Assembly: GCA_037043015.1 (NCBI GenBank)
Contig: CM073330.1
Span: 12,728,512 to 12,792,511 of the forward strand
Source: Bryum argenteum
Taxonomy: Eukaryota; Streptophyta; Bryopsida; Bryales; Bryaceae
Length of the DNA stretch: 64,000 nt
Direction of reading: 5' to 3'
In this document: positions 11,506-22,662 of the stretch, piece by piece
How the letters are laid out: every line of letters begins with the position of its first letter
How positions within the stretch are numbered: the first letter of the stretch is position 1
The notes under the pieces: generated by a model
Databases searched by the model: none
What the model was told of the DNA's origin: nothing
The model's input: the letters and a program-made list of their open reading frames with translations, nothing else
Program-made: the position numbers and the translations under genes

Positions 11506-11995
11506 ATGAAGCTCCAAGTAGCAGTGGCCTTGTGCGTGGTGATGCTGGTGGCGTCGGACATGACGTCCACGGCCGAGGCAGCAGGCTGCGACATCATCCA
11601 GTTGGTGCCGTGCATGGCAGCCAGCAAGAATGCGGCCGTGATGCCGTCCAAGCAGTGCTGCACGAATGTGGCCAAGATGGGGCAGGGCACCGCTGGAGCC
11701 AAGTGCTTGTGCTCTCTGCTCAGCAGTTCGTTGGCGAGGGCGCAGGGCGTGGTGCCTCGCATCGCGCTAGGCATCCCACAGAAGTGCCGCATTGCCGTCC
11801 CCAAAGGTTTCGTCTGCCAAGGTCCTTGCCATGCCATTCCTTGAACATTCTTCGAATATATATAATAACTCTTGTTGCCAATTTGTGAACCTCATTGCAC
11901 TGGAAGCTCCAAGTAGTAACTAAGCAGTAGTTGCTGATGATTGTAATGCTCATGAAATTATGTGTGCTGCAGGAATCCGTGTCCCCGGAGGCTGA
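11506..11995 (+). CDS. Nonspecific lipid-transfer protein 1 (2 exons)
   Basis: Secreted small Cys-rich protein of the 8-Cys nsLTP fold, which carries lipids in the apoplast. The start at 11506 gives MKLQVAVALCVVMLVAS, a signal peptide probably cleaved after TAEA. The mature part shows C-x7-C-x14-CC-x14-CLC-x24-C-x9-C, the 8-Cys order; the spacing does not exactly match a class I can name. Splicing 11506-11821 to 11973-11995 yields the C-terminus CQGIRVPGG, matching GIRVPGS in the paralogues. The donor here is GTCCTT rather than GTACGT or GTACCT in the paralogues; reading through instead gives CQGPCHAIP and a stop at 11844, adding a ninth Cys. A near-identical coding body is at 15.2 kb and 50.3 kb. 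Confidence 0.9.
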
Positions 11996-14021
11996 ACCCA
12001 AATTGCTGAAGCTCCCATTTGCAGTGCCAAGGGTCAAGCATGCATGTTGGGGAGTTCGGGAGCTAATTAAAGAATTGCAGTATTCTTGGAATAGCAAGTG
12101 GGTTCATGATTTGAGGGACATCTTCAGCATGAACATTTTCATTGAAAAGGATGTTCAGCTTTGATTAAATGCTTATGTTCAAATCTTTAGTGATGCATGG
12201 TTCATATATTTGAGCATTGATTTCGTGAGTAGTTTACGTTTCTAAAGAACTCAAGAGGATGAAGCTAGTCTCTAGTAGAAGTGTTTTACATTTAGTATAA
12301 AGAAGTGCTGGTTTCAACAATTTGGCAACGACTCAACAGGTGACCCAAATGTTGAATGAATATTTATGTAATGCACTATTGTGAAGTGTGCACACTCTGA
12401 ACACATTACTGGTAAAATTTTTTAACGATGTGGAAAATTTGCACTTATCGAAATGAAGAGTTACTTAGAAATGCTGAGCAGTATGTCAATCGCAATCACA
12501 GTCCTAGCGTTCCCAACAACCGTGGAAAGTTTCAATCAACAAAGAACATGTAAAAGCTCTGAAATTAAGAACAACTAACTCCATCTGTTGTCGATTAACC
12601 CTGTCAAACAGCTTAATTCAGCATTTCCAAGCACCTTCTATTTACAAAACTTGGGCTCATAGCTACTCAACAGCAGCTCTGATATTCTTCTTGACAGTCA
12701 ACGAAGGTTAGGTACATCAACATGACACAATCTTGCATTACTTCCAACCATCGGCTATGAAATCAATACTATGGCAGTGCTCCGGTAAAACATCAAGTTA
12801 GGCTCAAATGCTCCTCATCTCCCCCTTCCTGCATCTGACGAATGCTGCTAACTCCAGCATGTTCAGATAGAAAAACCACAATGTTATTCTCCTCTACGAT
12901 ATCGACCACAGCTCTGAATGTCCGAACATGAATAATTATCCTCCAAATTCACGGCTGTAATCAATAAAGACTCCGTGGTTGATATTGGACTCCTCATCTA
13001 ACCTGCACAAACCAAGCAGCATTCAGTCTACCAGCCAATCGATCCTTGAGTATTTCGTGGTCTGAAGCTTGAAAGAAAAGCTCTCCGTAAATCAAGATGC
13101 AATTGGAACCAGCATTCGAGAAACTCCAATCCCTAGTATGAGTCGTTTTGAATTCAGATGCTCTCCACAGTAGGTTCACTTGAGAAAAAACTCACACTCT
13201 GCAACCACTGACACCGCCCTAGGGCCAAAAATCTAGTTCCATGAAGTCCTGCAGTGAATTTGAAACAAGATAGTTGAGCTTGTGGGTCTCAAGCTGTGAA
13301 GCTCGGGGAATGTGCTTGGCTACAACAACCAGATCAAAGCTTCCAAAATCTGAAGCTTGGTGGACACGAAGGACTAGATCCGAAACATCTTGATAGTTTC
13401 ATCAATTCTACGTGAGCTATCTAGCCCTAGATGAAGAAAGCATAGAGACGGGAAGAAGCATACTACAACATTCATCATGCACAGCCCCGCATGCACTTAC
13501 TGACAGGTCTCGCTGTCATCGATTTTCTGATTGAGCTACCTAATCAATCGATAGCTTCCAATCTGTAGCCGCTGGAAATGAGCACATCCACAGAGGGTGG
13601 AAATGCAATTGCACCTTGATCCCGATGGAAAAGACTTGCCACCTCATTATTTGATGTCCGCAATGCACTTCCACAAGGACCATCAAAGATTTCATCACAA
13701 TCATCATTGGCCTCCCGTTGGCCTTGCCATCAGTCTGCCATTGTCTCTACGGCCCGCTCGAGACTACCTGGACATATCCACCGACCGTCGAGACTACCTC
13801 GGCAGCGAAACATGGCCATAAATAAAGAAGACATCCTCAGCGAATCTTATCGTTCTTCTTCGGTTCCCTTCAGAATCTTCACTTCTCACCATCGTTACCG
13901 CTGTCCCCAGTCACTACCGCCACTTTGTACGCTCAGTAACCTTGGATCCAGTGCTTTTCCCGATCATCTGCATTCCGGAGAATTTGCTCTGTGCCACCAG
14001 TTAGGGTTGCATACGTGAACC
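11996..14021. other. Intergenic, mostly without recognisable genes
   Basis: 12000-12960 shows no gene. On the minus strand, 13179-12994 encodes an exon-like ORF (LLWRASEFKTTHTRDWSFSN, then ILIYGELFFQASDHE). A shift of one frame near 12990 continues as DEESNINHGVFIDYSREFGG before a stop near 12940. The composition looks like real protein, but I do not recognise it and no start is clear; it may be another captured or broken gene piece. From about 13600 the sequence is the duplicated upstream region of the ORF at 14022. Confidence 0.35.
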
Positions 14022-14650
14022 ATGGAAGGCGTCGTAGGCCACACAATCTGCTTGCCTGAGCATCTCAGCATCTCCGCAATGGCTTCGTTCGTCGGTAACG
14101 GCCAGCTTGACATTGACGACCCGGATTCACTTGTTGATTTCCTGACTCTATCTACAATTGAGAGCATCCGGGACACATGTAGTATCGGCGACCTCACCTC
14201 GGCAAATGTACCCGCTTGCAACATTCTGCACGAAATAATACATGGAAGGTCGCCGATACTACATCTTAGCCATTCCGAGGTCCTCACACTCGACAACGAC
14301 TACGATGACGACTATGGTGCTATAGTAGAAGATGGAGGCGCCGATTCCGTCCGCAGTGAGCCCCCAAGGTCCTCATACTCGGCGACTTTGAAGTTACGGG
14401 AGATGATTTGATAAACGTCGACTTACCAGAGTTCGACTTCGCAGGGTTGGAGAACCCTGAATTCAGCTTCAGCAATGGCGACGAAGATACAGTTGACCGC
14501 AGTGGTTCAGAGCAACTGGTCCTTGCGATGCCGATGTCACAGGCTCCGAACATGGACTCCCACAATGCAAATTCGGACATGAGATCCTTCAACCACGCTG
14601 GAGAAGCCGAGGAAGTTATGAAGAGGAAGCGTCGGAAGCTTGTGTGCTAG
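14022..14650 (+). CDS. Acidic hypothetical protein with basic tail
   Basis: Two overlapping reading frames form one gene image. The first is 14022-14411 (MEGVVGHTICLPEHLSISAM, then a DPDSLVDFLTLSTIESI segment and DYDDDYG). The second is 14408-14650 (INVDLPEFDFAGLENPEFSF, then a Ser/Asn/Met-rich part and the tail MKRKRRKLVC). The switch occurs near 14400, where stop and start overlap as ATGATTTGA. The tail is shared with the paralogue at 10.0-10.5 kb. Asp/Phe-rich acidic segments plus a KRKRRK cluster suggest a nuclear, possibly transcription-activating protein. The resemblance to the N-terminus of bZIP17/28 factors is only inferred, and the zipper region is absent. A small intron or a frameshift could explain the change of frame. 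Confidence 0.45.
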
Positions 14651-15192
14651 AATCCAAAAACTGCCTGATTACGTGTCTGAGGATAGCAGTTGAGAATCGA
14701 GCTAGTGGTCGATCCATGGAGCTAGAACTCAGATCGAGCTTGTACTGTGCCGTTTAGGGCTTGCCCTTCAGAGCTTGATTGAGTCCCTAAGTCACGAAGT
14801 AGAGGGGAAATGTAAGTCTTCTGAATGAAGGTCCATGCGATTCACTCCCCATGACTGATGACTACATCTCAAAATGTTTTTAAAATCCCTTTCCAGGAGT
14901 ACTTATCGAGTCACGAATGCAATAAATGCGGTCCAAACGTCAAGCAAGAATGGCAGTGTAATTCCAGGAAAGTGAAGGCCATTCTGAAGCTGACTGGATG
15001 ATTCAAGGTGTGTGCTGATTGAATGGAAAATAATGCAAGTACATCAGTTAGTAAACTGTGCTCTCGAATACATCTCAGCAATGTCTGGAACTATTCAGTT
15101 GCAAATGTTAACTACTCTGCGAATCGACAATACTCCGTCACGGCCATAATTATCCGAGGCTAGCTTGAGGTGGTGTTGAAGCGAGGCTCCGT
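14651..15192. repeat. 3' flank of nsLTP gene 2, duplicated sequence
   Basis: 14870-15190 is similar to 18945-19190 and 49935-50190. Shared blocks include GTGTGTGCTGATTGAAT and TGCAAGTACATCAGT. This is the conserved downstream region of the minus-strand nsLTP genes and shows that the duplicated unit extends beyond the coding region. No gene is seen in it. Confidence 0.7.
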
Positions 15193-15644
15193 TCAGCTTC
15201 CGGGAACACGAATACCTGCAACACACATTGCCTTCACAGGATCAGCAAATGAAGGCACTTGTGCGTCAACGTTCACTGTAATTATGATGGATCAGAATGG
15301 CAGTCATAAATAGTGGGAGCGCACGTACCTTGGCAAACGAAGCCCTTGGGGACGGCGATGCGGCACTTCTGAGGGATTCCGAGTGCAATACGAGGCACCA
15401 CGCCCTGCCTCCTAGCCACCGTGCTGCCCACCAGAGAGCACAGACACTTGGCTCCGGCGCTGCCCTGCCCCATCTTGGCCACATTCGTGCAGCACTGCTT
15501 GGACGGCATCACGGCCGCATTCTTGCTGGCCGCCATGCACGGCACCAACTGAAGGATGTCGCAGCCTGCCGCTGCGGCCATCGACGTCAAGTCCGACGCC
15601 ACCAGCATCACCACACACAGCGCCACGGCTACGTGGAGCTTCAT
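15193..15644 (-). CDS. Nonspecific lipid-transfer protein 2 (2 exons)
   Basis: The start at 15644 (MKLHVAVALCVVMLVAS) gives a signal peptide followed by a mature domain with the same 8-Cys order as gene 1 (GCDILQLVPC, QCCTNVAKMGQG, KCLCSLV, QKCRIAVPKGFVC). Exon 1 is 15644-15329 and ends CAAG at a GTACGT donor. The intron is 15328-15216 (113 bp, ending TTGCAG). Exon 2 is 15215-15193 and encodes the rest of GIRVPGS and the stop. Unspliced, the frame would run to 15282 with no conserved tail, which supports the spliced model. A TATATA box at 15760-15765 lies about 115 bp upstream of the start. This looks like an intact gene. Its ligand and tissue cannot be told from sequence. Confidence 0.92.
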
Positions 15645-15759
15645 GACGCACTGCAGATAAACCAACTGGATATCTAAACAGTTAAGACGAGGAAGTGGTG
15701 CACTGCAACAGATCGAGTGCCGATTGTGGTGATGACTGGTGACTGTGAGGACGCAAGCT

Positions 15760-15765
15760 TATATA
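15760..15765 (-). promoter_or_regulatory. TATA box of nsLTP gene 2
   Basis: The motif CTATATAAGC on the minus strand is conserved at the same place in nsLTP gene 4 (50829-50834). Flanking promoter sequence, including GGGGCTTCGAGGATT and CTCCATGAAGGCAGTCGGGA as read on the plus strand, is also shared between the two loci. Confidence 0.7.
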
Positions 15766-17374
15766 GGATGCAACTATGGCAGGGGCTTCGAGGATTGGTG
15801 AAGTGGGTGCAACTAATCTCCATCGACTTTGGGCTCCATGAAGGCAGTCGGGAAGTAGTAGTTGATGCGCCTCCACTTGAGGCTGTCAGGTTATCGTAAA
15901 TTTCTTGCTAGTTGACTTCAGTTTAGCTCTGCAGTCAGTTTCTCACCCACCACGGCTACTCCACTGACAGTTCAACGCAGATGCCTTCACTCGGAATCGA
16001 GCGCCCTTTCTGACGTCAAAATTGTTTGCATTTCAGAGCCGCTACAGAAGTGGCATCAACATAACAGAATCGAGGTCACATCCGTAAGGTAAGTATTTGA
16101 TTTTATGTTTGGCTTATTTGACTTTTCCAAGGAAAGTTTTTTTCTAAACTTCAAAGTGGCGTGTATGCATCTGATGTGCATGTAAGGTGACTTCTCTAAT
16201 CTTCTCTCATCTCAATCGATTCTCATCCACCTTGGCAGCTTCTCTCTGACAATAAGTTGTACATGCCTTTAATGTGGACAGCTTGTTTGGATGTATTCAA
16301 CAAACACAAAAGTTGCATAAATCAAGGTTCTTATTGATCTCATTAGTTATTTGAAGTTATCTTTACTCAAATTACAAGATCCCACTTGATTCTGGTGTCC
16401 TTAAAAGAGTAAATTTAATTGTATATAATTAATATGATGAAGCAAGGATATTCACGGGAATGTGAAGATGGTGTATTTATATTCAATCTTGGCAATATGT
16501 ATAATTCATTGTAGCAACCGCGAGGTAACTGAAGTGAGCCGCCATCTCAGAGTATCAAGTGCTCTTTTCTGATTACAAATATGTGTCGTAAAATCCTAGA
16601 AAAACACTACTTCGTAACTTTCATGTATGTCCACCTACACGGCAACCATGCTTGAAGAATGAAAGCAACAATTCTGACAATCCGAACAGAGATTATTGCA
16701 GTTACGAATACCATCTTGTTAGAATGAAAGCAACAATTGTGACAATCTGAACACAGTATATTGCACGTACATTGCACATCTTGTAAGAACAGAAGCTTTC
16801 AAATGAAATTTAACCTTCTGTGAATATCTCAATTTTCATCAAATTAATGTACCACGGCCATGGCCACCACGCAGGGCGCATGCATGCATGGGGAAACCTA
16901 CCTACAAAATGTTCCATTGACTATCTTGGGCTGGTCTATTTTCTACGTGAGTCAATGCATTACTCGATGCAGTTGCACGTTGAGGCCCAATGTTACGCAT
17001 GTTTGGAAGTTCATCTAAGCAAAAATCATACACTAATGACTCAGCAGAATAGTGTCTTGCATATTTCGTAAAATAAGAGGATTCCATCACTCAAGGGTGA
17101 CATTACACTACACCAAAACATCCGCTGAGGAATGAAGTCAGCCGCCATTTTGGTGGGAATGGCAGAAATGTGCTTTTAATATACAACATATCAGGGTTGA
17201 CTTCGGCATTCGAGTTGATTGCTGTAGGTGCTGATATTGATCCGTCCAAATTCACCCTGGTTGTCGATTTGAATGGAGCAGAGATTCACATAACCATCTG
17301 AACTTGCGATCAAGTAGGACTCAATTCTCATCGTTCTTAAGTTACATGATCTCGATTGGCATTTCAGAGACACC
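15766..17374. repeat. Upstream flank of nsLTP gene 2, paralogous to 50.8-52.2 kb
   Basis: 15770-15900 closely matches 50830-50970. More patchy similarity continues through 16200-16560 against 51500-51950, for example AATCAAGGTTCTTATT and GAGCCGCCAT. An internal duplication of about 63 bp (AATGAAAGCAACAATT) sits at 16657-16780. ORFs here lack recognisable motifs. This is duplicated promoter and intergenic sequence. Confidence 0.65.
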
Positions 17375-18240
17375 ATGCACTCCCCACCTGCAACTTGGTC
17401 TTGTCTTCATTATTCAGTCATTGGAACTCGATCACGAATGTTACATTATGCTTTCAGACTAATAGTGTTGCTCATTAAACTACAGCCCGTAATAACCGGA
17501 CAGTCGGTATGGGATTTGCTTCAAGCATGCAACCACGGTCATGGCCCGCAGCCACGGTGGTTGAAGCGACGCCTGAAGATAAGTATGCGTTTACATCGAT
17601 TCATAGGGAGTGCAGAACTCACAAGAGCTACATGATCTCGAAATCAAACTCGCCCGTTTACAACGGAATCGGCATTGATTCCGTAGATCCCGATTCCGAC
17701 AATGCCGCTAAAATGGCACACCTCAACTTTCTAAATTGTAGTTCAAAAAACATGTGATATAACAGATTCTGAAAGTGATATTATGGAAAATAAGTGACAA
17801 TGTATATAAAGGAGTGATATTATCAAAAATATTGTGCTATTACAGAATACACCATTCCATGTGAGCACATACATGTAAGATTTGGTGTAACAAAAGGCAC
17901 ATGGCACAGTGCCATTTTAACGGAATTGAGGTTGTAGTCACCTGATCCATATCTACTCGAAGCTCGACTGACATTTCTTCCTGTTTTCTTTCATAGAAAC
18001 TTGTTCACGAATCTTATGTTACGGTGTCAGACCACTCATGCACCTCATGGAGTACTGAAATCCAGATCAAAGGAACTCGACATTCGGTATGGGATTTCCT
18101 TCACGCAACCACGGTCATAGCCACCAGGCACCGTGATCGAAGCGGCGATTGGTGTGCTATGAAATTTCATGCCTCTCCTCACATCGAAGTAGATTTTCAT
18201 GTTTGCTTGATGAACGATCTCAACTGACATGCACGAACCG
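17375..18240. repeat. Diverged tandem duplication around a MITE
   Basis: 17490-17590 and 18075-18165 are similar (GTATGGGATTTGCTTCA against GTATGGGATTTCCTTCA, then CAACCACGGTCAT and a GAAGCG-rich part), about 580 bp apart. A MITE at 17700-17928 lies between them. No gene recognised. Confidence 0.55.
17700..17928. mobile_element. MITE copy 5, inverted orientation
   Basis: Same family as the copies in the satellite, but reversed: AAAATGGCACACCTCAAC at the left and GCCATTTTAACGGAATTG at the right. The interior carries GTGATAT and AAGTGACAA blocks. Its presence outside the satellite shows that the family is an independent mobile element. Confidence 0.7.
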
Positions 18241-18338
18241 ATTCTGAAATGGCTCTTGAGTACGTCGTAATGATTTGAACCTTTAGCAGTGGGTTCGATC
18301 ACCGAAGTATAATAAAACTGAGGTAGAGAGAGACGAGG

Positions 18339-19260
18339 TTATCGCTTGCTAAGGTACATTGGGACCAATAAATCTAGTAATCTGGAGACTGAAGGGGATT
18401 TGGAAATGTTGTACAAAAGTAGTTGAGGGCTTTGAAAAAGTCCTCCACAGCTTGTAATGTGGTAGTAATAGTGTTGTGAGATATCGACAATTAATAGTTG
18501 ATGCCATGTGTAAAATGGCGTCAGCAAGGAAAGAGATTTAAGCAATTCTTCAACAACTGAAAGCCAAGAATTTGAAAGAATATTCGATGATTGGGATTCG
18601 ATGTCCAAATCGTTCCTGGAGCGGGTGGTGATTTGTTCTGCCCAACGTGGGTATCTTATTACGAAGATTCAGCAGCAATCGAGTTCTAAGCATATTGGAT
18701 ATTGTGTCTCATACAACAAGCGACGCCAGTCTGGCGAAATGGCAAGGTTCCCTTGAATAGGAAAGGTTTTCTCGGTCACCATATAATTTCTACAGATATA
18801 AGTGTAGTGTGCTGGCCACTGAGGACTAACTTCACCTTTGTGCTAAGGTTTGCTCCTGTGGCTCGTGATATGTCATTAAAAGAATATGCAAATCACCTCA
18901 GGATATGGAAGGCTTCTGAGTGTGATACAGTCGACATAAGTGATGACTGCATCTCAAAAATTTCAATGATGTAATAAAAAAATCCTTTCCCGGAAGTATA
19001 AAGAAACAAATGCAAAAAGTGCAGGTCACACATCAAGCAATAATCGCAGTGCAATTTTCGGGAAGTTGAAGTACATTCTGAATTTGATGAGATTATCACT
19101 TGGGGTGTGTGCTGATTGAATAGAAATGCAAGTACATCAGTAAACTGGGCTCTGAAATGTCTCGAAGATTCATTTGTAAATGTTGGCTACTCAGCAATTT
19201 AGATTCAATGCCAACGCCATTCCTGGGCTTCCCTGAGCGAATCTAGAGCGGGGGCTCCAT
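18339..19260. repeat. Duplicated block A (pair of 49.43-50.27 kb)
   Basis: Long stretches match 49430-50267 at high identity, including ATTGTGTCTCATACAACAAG, GTGGCTCGTGATATGTCAT and TGCAAAAAGTGCAGGTC. It contains no recognisable gene; the small ORFs on both strands are duplicated along with it. It is the 3' flank of the truncated nsLTP copy next to it. Confidence 0.85.
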
Positions 19261-19464
19261 TCAGCTTCCGGGGACACGAATACCTGCAGCGAAACATTTC
19301 CTTCACAGGATCAGCAAATGGAGGTGTTTGCGCGTCAACGTTCCAGTGATTAAGAATGACAATGATCATCGAGTGGGTAGGTACCTTGGCAGACGAAGCC
19401 TTTGGGGACGGCGATGCGGCACTTCTGAGGGATGCCCAGGGCAATGCGAGGCACCACGCCCTGC
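19261..19464 (-). pseudogene. nsLTP 3, 5'-truncated remnant
   Basis: Only the end of exon 1 (19464-19385) survives, encoding QGVVPRIALGIPQKC and then RIAVPKGFVCQ. It is followed by a normal GTACCT donor, a 101-bp intron (19384-19284) and exon 2 (19283-19261, GIRVPGS and stop). The signal peptide and the first six cysteines are missing. Identity to nsLTP 4 stops abruptly at about 19464, where unrelated sequence leading to the 19.7-21.0 kb ORFs begins. A rearrangement or insertion therefore removed the front half. Confidence 0.88.
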
Positions 19465-19715
19465 ATGCTTTCATTGACACCAGTGAGTGTACACTGATGC
19501 GTTAAGGCATCGAACTAATGCCGAGCCTGCGTGTCGTCCAATTGGGTCGTTGTCTGCGTCGGAGCATGATACTGAGAGTACGTTGGCAGGACCTAGCAGT
19601 TGATGGAGGGCAAGAGTGACTTGTTTCTGGGCGTATATCATGTGAATATTCTTCACAATCAACGTCGTGGAGAGGGCAGAACCGGCCGTGGTAGGTGGGG
19701 TAGAAGGGTGAGGGG

Positions 19716-21011
19716 TTACAGAAACTGCGAGTCTATCACTGTTGAGGTTAAGGGGTGTTTCAGCATGTATGATTTTGTAGTTTCTGAGGCTACTGTTAGT
19801 TCGGCGGTGGTTTGGTGTTTTGTACGTTTTGCTACACCTATTATCTCTAGGTTCTGTCCTGATGTGTATCCTAGGCGGATAAGTTCGCTGAGGAGCTGTC
19901 GGGAGTTAAACTGGCTGAGTTTTGGGCTCTCAAGGTGCAGTCTACGGTTACTTGCGGTAGAAAGGAACTCAAACCCTTTTTCCGCTTTTCCTATTACAAA
20001 GTCACCATTTTGAAGTTGGAGCGTGAATATCCTATGACCTCTAAGGAGCGCAAGTCCGTCAGTTTCAGGATTAAGCAGGTCAATTTTCAGGAAGCCCAAC
20101 CATCCGTTGGTGCTTTGGGAGACAAGAGCGGTTACGGGTTCTCTGAATCTACTTGCTAAAGGTATACGCATCAATTCTAATCTGCTACGAGCAGCTTGTT
20201 GAACCTCAGCTTTGGACATGTTATGATAGTGGCCGTCAAACCTAATGGTTACTTGGAAAGTAGGAGAGAGGCCGGTAGATGCATCTACATGTATCTCTGT
20301 GTTTTGTGGGATCTGAGTCAAATGATAGTACTGACCTGGTTGGCCGTCTGGGCGGGATGTAGGGAAGAGCTGTTGCGTAACATGTGGAAATGCGTGACAG
20401 TATTTGAAGTATTCTGCTATTTCGGAGTTTGGGGTTCCCTGCATGGCTAGATACTCTGCTGTAAAGTTCAGGTTGGGTGAGAAGTTTGCACTAACGTTTA
20501 GGGTCTCGTGAACAGAGAACGAGTACCATAAGAATGGAAAATATTGGTTAGGATCACCTTGGGACTGCGTGGGTTGGATGTTGAAAGTATCAGTGTGTCG
20601 GAGGTGGGCCTTGCAGGTTGGGAGTCGTAGATGATCAGGTCCTCGTGGTCCTTGGGAGGTTCGTTCTGGCAGGGCGATGGAGGCAGGAGCGATTCGGCTT
20701 CTTGCTTGTAAGCTGAGGCGTAGGAAGTATCGTTGGAGTGGTCCGAGTCCGAGTCATCTTCCATCGTGAAGCGGCGCTTTGGACGGGGGCGTGCAGCATC
20801 TGACGTCACTGGGGCGGGTGCTAGCTCTGAGGGCCCGCAGTCTTCCGGGTAATCCCGAATCGCAATAGGTTCAGTCTCCGTATTTGGCTGTTGTAACAGT
20901 GTATGGAGAGCCAGAGATTCCATCTTCATTTCGAGCCTTTTCTTCTTGGATCCAGGGGCACCAGATCGGGAGGTGTGGCGAGATTCGGAGGTACGGCCTG
21001 ATGTAGCCATG
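19716..21011 (-). pseudogene. Unassigned two-frame ORF, possibly retroelement-like
   Basis: Frame 1 (start taken at 21011, MATSGRTSESRHTSRSG) has basic clusters GSKKKRLEMKM and RPRPKRRF and an acidic Asp/Ser stretch, and ends at 20498. Frame 2 continues from about 20575 as QGDPNQYFPFLWYSFSVHET, then through MQGTPNSEIAEYFKYC to NGWLGFLKIDLLNPETDGLA and a stop at 19716. One frameshift in the overlap therefore joins them into roughly 420 residues. The order disordered/basic then globular resembles ORF1 or gag-like proteins, but I see no Cys-His knuckle or polymerase and do not recognise the family. It abuts the truncation point of nsLTP 3. It could be a transposon accessory protein. Confidence 0.4.
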
Positions 21012-21727
21012 ACGTTGCTGTGGTGGGATAGTGGTGCAACTGGAGGCGGTGTGTTTACTGTGGTGGTGTTGTAGGAAAAGAAAAAAAATTCAGTCCTTGG
21101 GAGGGTGTCAAAGTTGTCAATAGTGAAAATGTCTTTACGGCTACACATGTTGGGAGATTTCAGATAACTTTTTTTGGGTAAATCATCTGGCCTTGAAATT
21201 TGGTACACATATAGTTAACTTAAAGATGATGCTATGGTAAACATTTCAGAGTCAAACATCAATTTTTGAGCCCTTACGAAGTTGTCAAAGTTGGCAGATG
21301 CAAAATTTCCTTCGCTGCGAATTCAAAAACGACATTTTGATTGGTACCGCACTGTACTATACATATATTCGATAAAATCGATTTCTCTCGTAGCCATAGG
21401 CTTAACAAATAGAATGAACAAACACTGTAACTGTATATTCATGCCAGTCCCGGTCTTCTTTTGGGACCGGAGTTCTTCTTCTTAGAGCCTCTCCATTGCG
21501 AGCCATTTCAAGCGCGCCAACTGTATTTTTTGTGCAAAATTGACATGATACAGCCCACCGCAACTGCGCCAACGACAATTCTGACACCAACTCTATTTCT
21601 TGCGCTATGCTAACGGAAAGTGTAGCCCAAATATCAACGCTATGTGAACAGTGGTCAAGGTCAAAGATAAAGTCACTATGTGCATGGATCAAGGAGGAGA
21701 GGTTGGCGGAAGGAGCTGTGAGTAAGA

Positions 21728-22662
21728 ATGGCGGGAAGGGGAGGGCGAGGAGCTGGACGTGCTGGAGGGAGGATTGGGAGAGCTCCTAGAGCTTGTGAGG
21801 AGGGAGGGCCAGCGGTGAGAGGTTCCAAAGGTAGGAATTTTTGCAAGCAAGAAGAGGAGCAGCTCTATCTGAGTGTGCTCCATGTTTCACAAGATCATAC
21901 TGTTGGTAATCAACAAAGAGCATGAGATTTTTGGACACGTGTTTTTGAGCATTATGATTTGCATAGATTAGGTGATTTTAGACCATGTAGGACTTTGGAG
22001 TCAAAATGGTCGTTGATCAAGCAACACGTAATTCATTATAATGGGAATATTCAGATTATCAAATTGAGCTTGAGTTGCGCCAAATGTACTCTGTGGGTAC
22101 ATTTAGCTCGACTCCACCTAAACCCACATTTCTCAAAATCAGTGAATAATACCATTATAACGAATTACGTGTTAAGCACGATATGTCTAGATTTGTGGGT
22201 ATCCATGTGCAGGTTTTACACTCCTACAAGAGCGGTGCGAATGTGAATGATGTTTTGCGGAAAGCACATGAGTTGTATAAGCTCAAGCACTGCAAGGGTC
22301 TCGATTTTGCATTTGAACATTGTTGGGTAATCTTGAAAGATCACCCAAGATGGGCAGATGGATGGAGTAGTCCGGAGACTCCACCCACGCAACCTAGTTC
22401 ATCTTCTGTTGTATGTGTGCAGGAAGCAGGCTGTGAGGATGTGGATGAGATGCCGACATCCGGTGGTTCAACACAATCAGGATATGAGATCGGGCAGGGC
22501 AGCAGAGGGAGTGAAGTGGTAGTTGGGATGAGTAGAGCAACACGAAAGCGACCAGGTGGGGTAAAGATTGCAAAGGAAGAACAAGCGTACAAGAAGCAAC
22601 GTGAAGGTGCCTTGACTGTGCAAGCTGAAGCCACGAAGGCCAGAGGTGGAGGCTCACTATGA
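21728..22662 (+). pseudogene. PIF/Harbinger MYB-like protein, broken
   Basis: Read through its interruptions, the frame encodes a Gly/Arg-rich start (MAGRGGRGAGRAGG), EEEQLYLSVLHVSQD, FWTRVFEHYDLHRLG, ESKWSLIK, then SRFVGIHVQVLHSYKSG, FAFEHCWVILKDHPRWADG and GVKIAKEEQAYKKQRE. This order matches the MYB/trihelix-like protein (often annotated NAM-associated) of PIF/Harbinger transposons, which helps load the transposase on DNA. One in-frame TGA lies before FWTRV (21923), and a 150-bp MITE splits the frame between SLIK and the codons for HDMSRF. It stops at 22662 after GGGSL. It is not functional as it stands. Confidence 0.7.
22024..22173. mobile_element. 150-bp MITE inside the MYB-like ORF
   Basis: The ends are inverted copies, ACACGTAATTCATTATAAT at the left and its near-perfect complement at the right (one mismatch in about 21). 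AAGCA flanks both sides (22019-22023 and 22174-22178). Taking out the element plus one AAGCA leaves the MYB-like frame continuous from SLIK into HDMSRFVG, which fixes the borders independently. No coding capacity. Confidence 0.85.

Noticed and set aside
15297-15677. Long antisense ORFs opposite the nsLTP genes (also 11481-11837 and 50334-50805)
   Set aside because: GC-rich shadows of the Cys-rich coding strand. The sense frames have signal peptide, 8-Cys pattern and conserved splicing.
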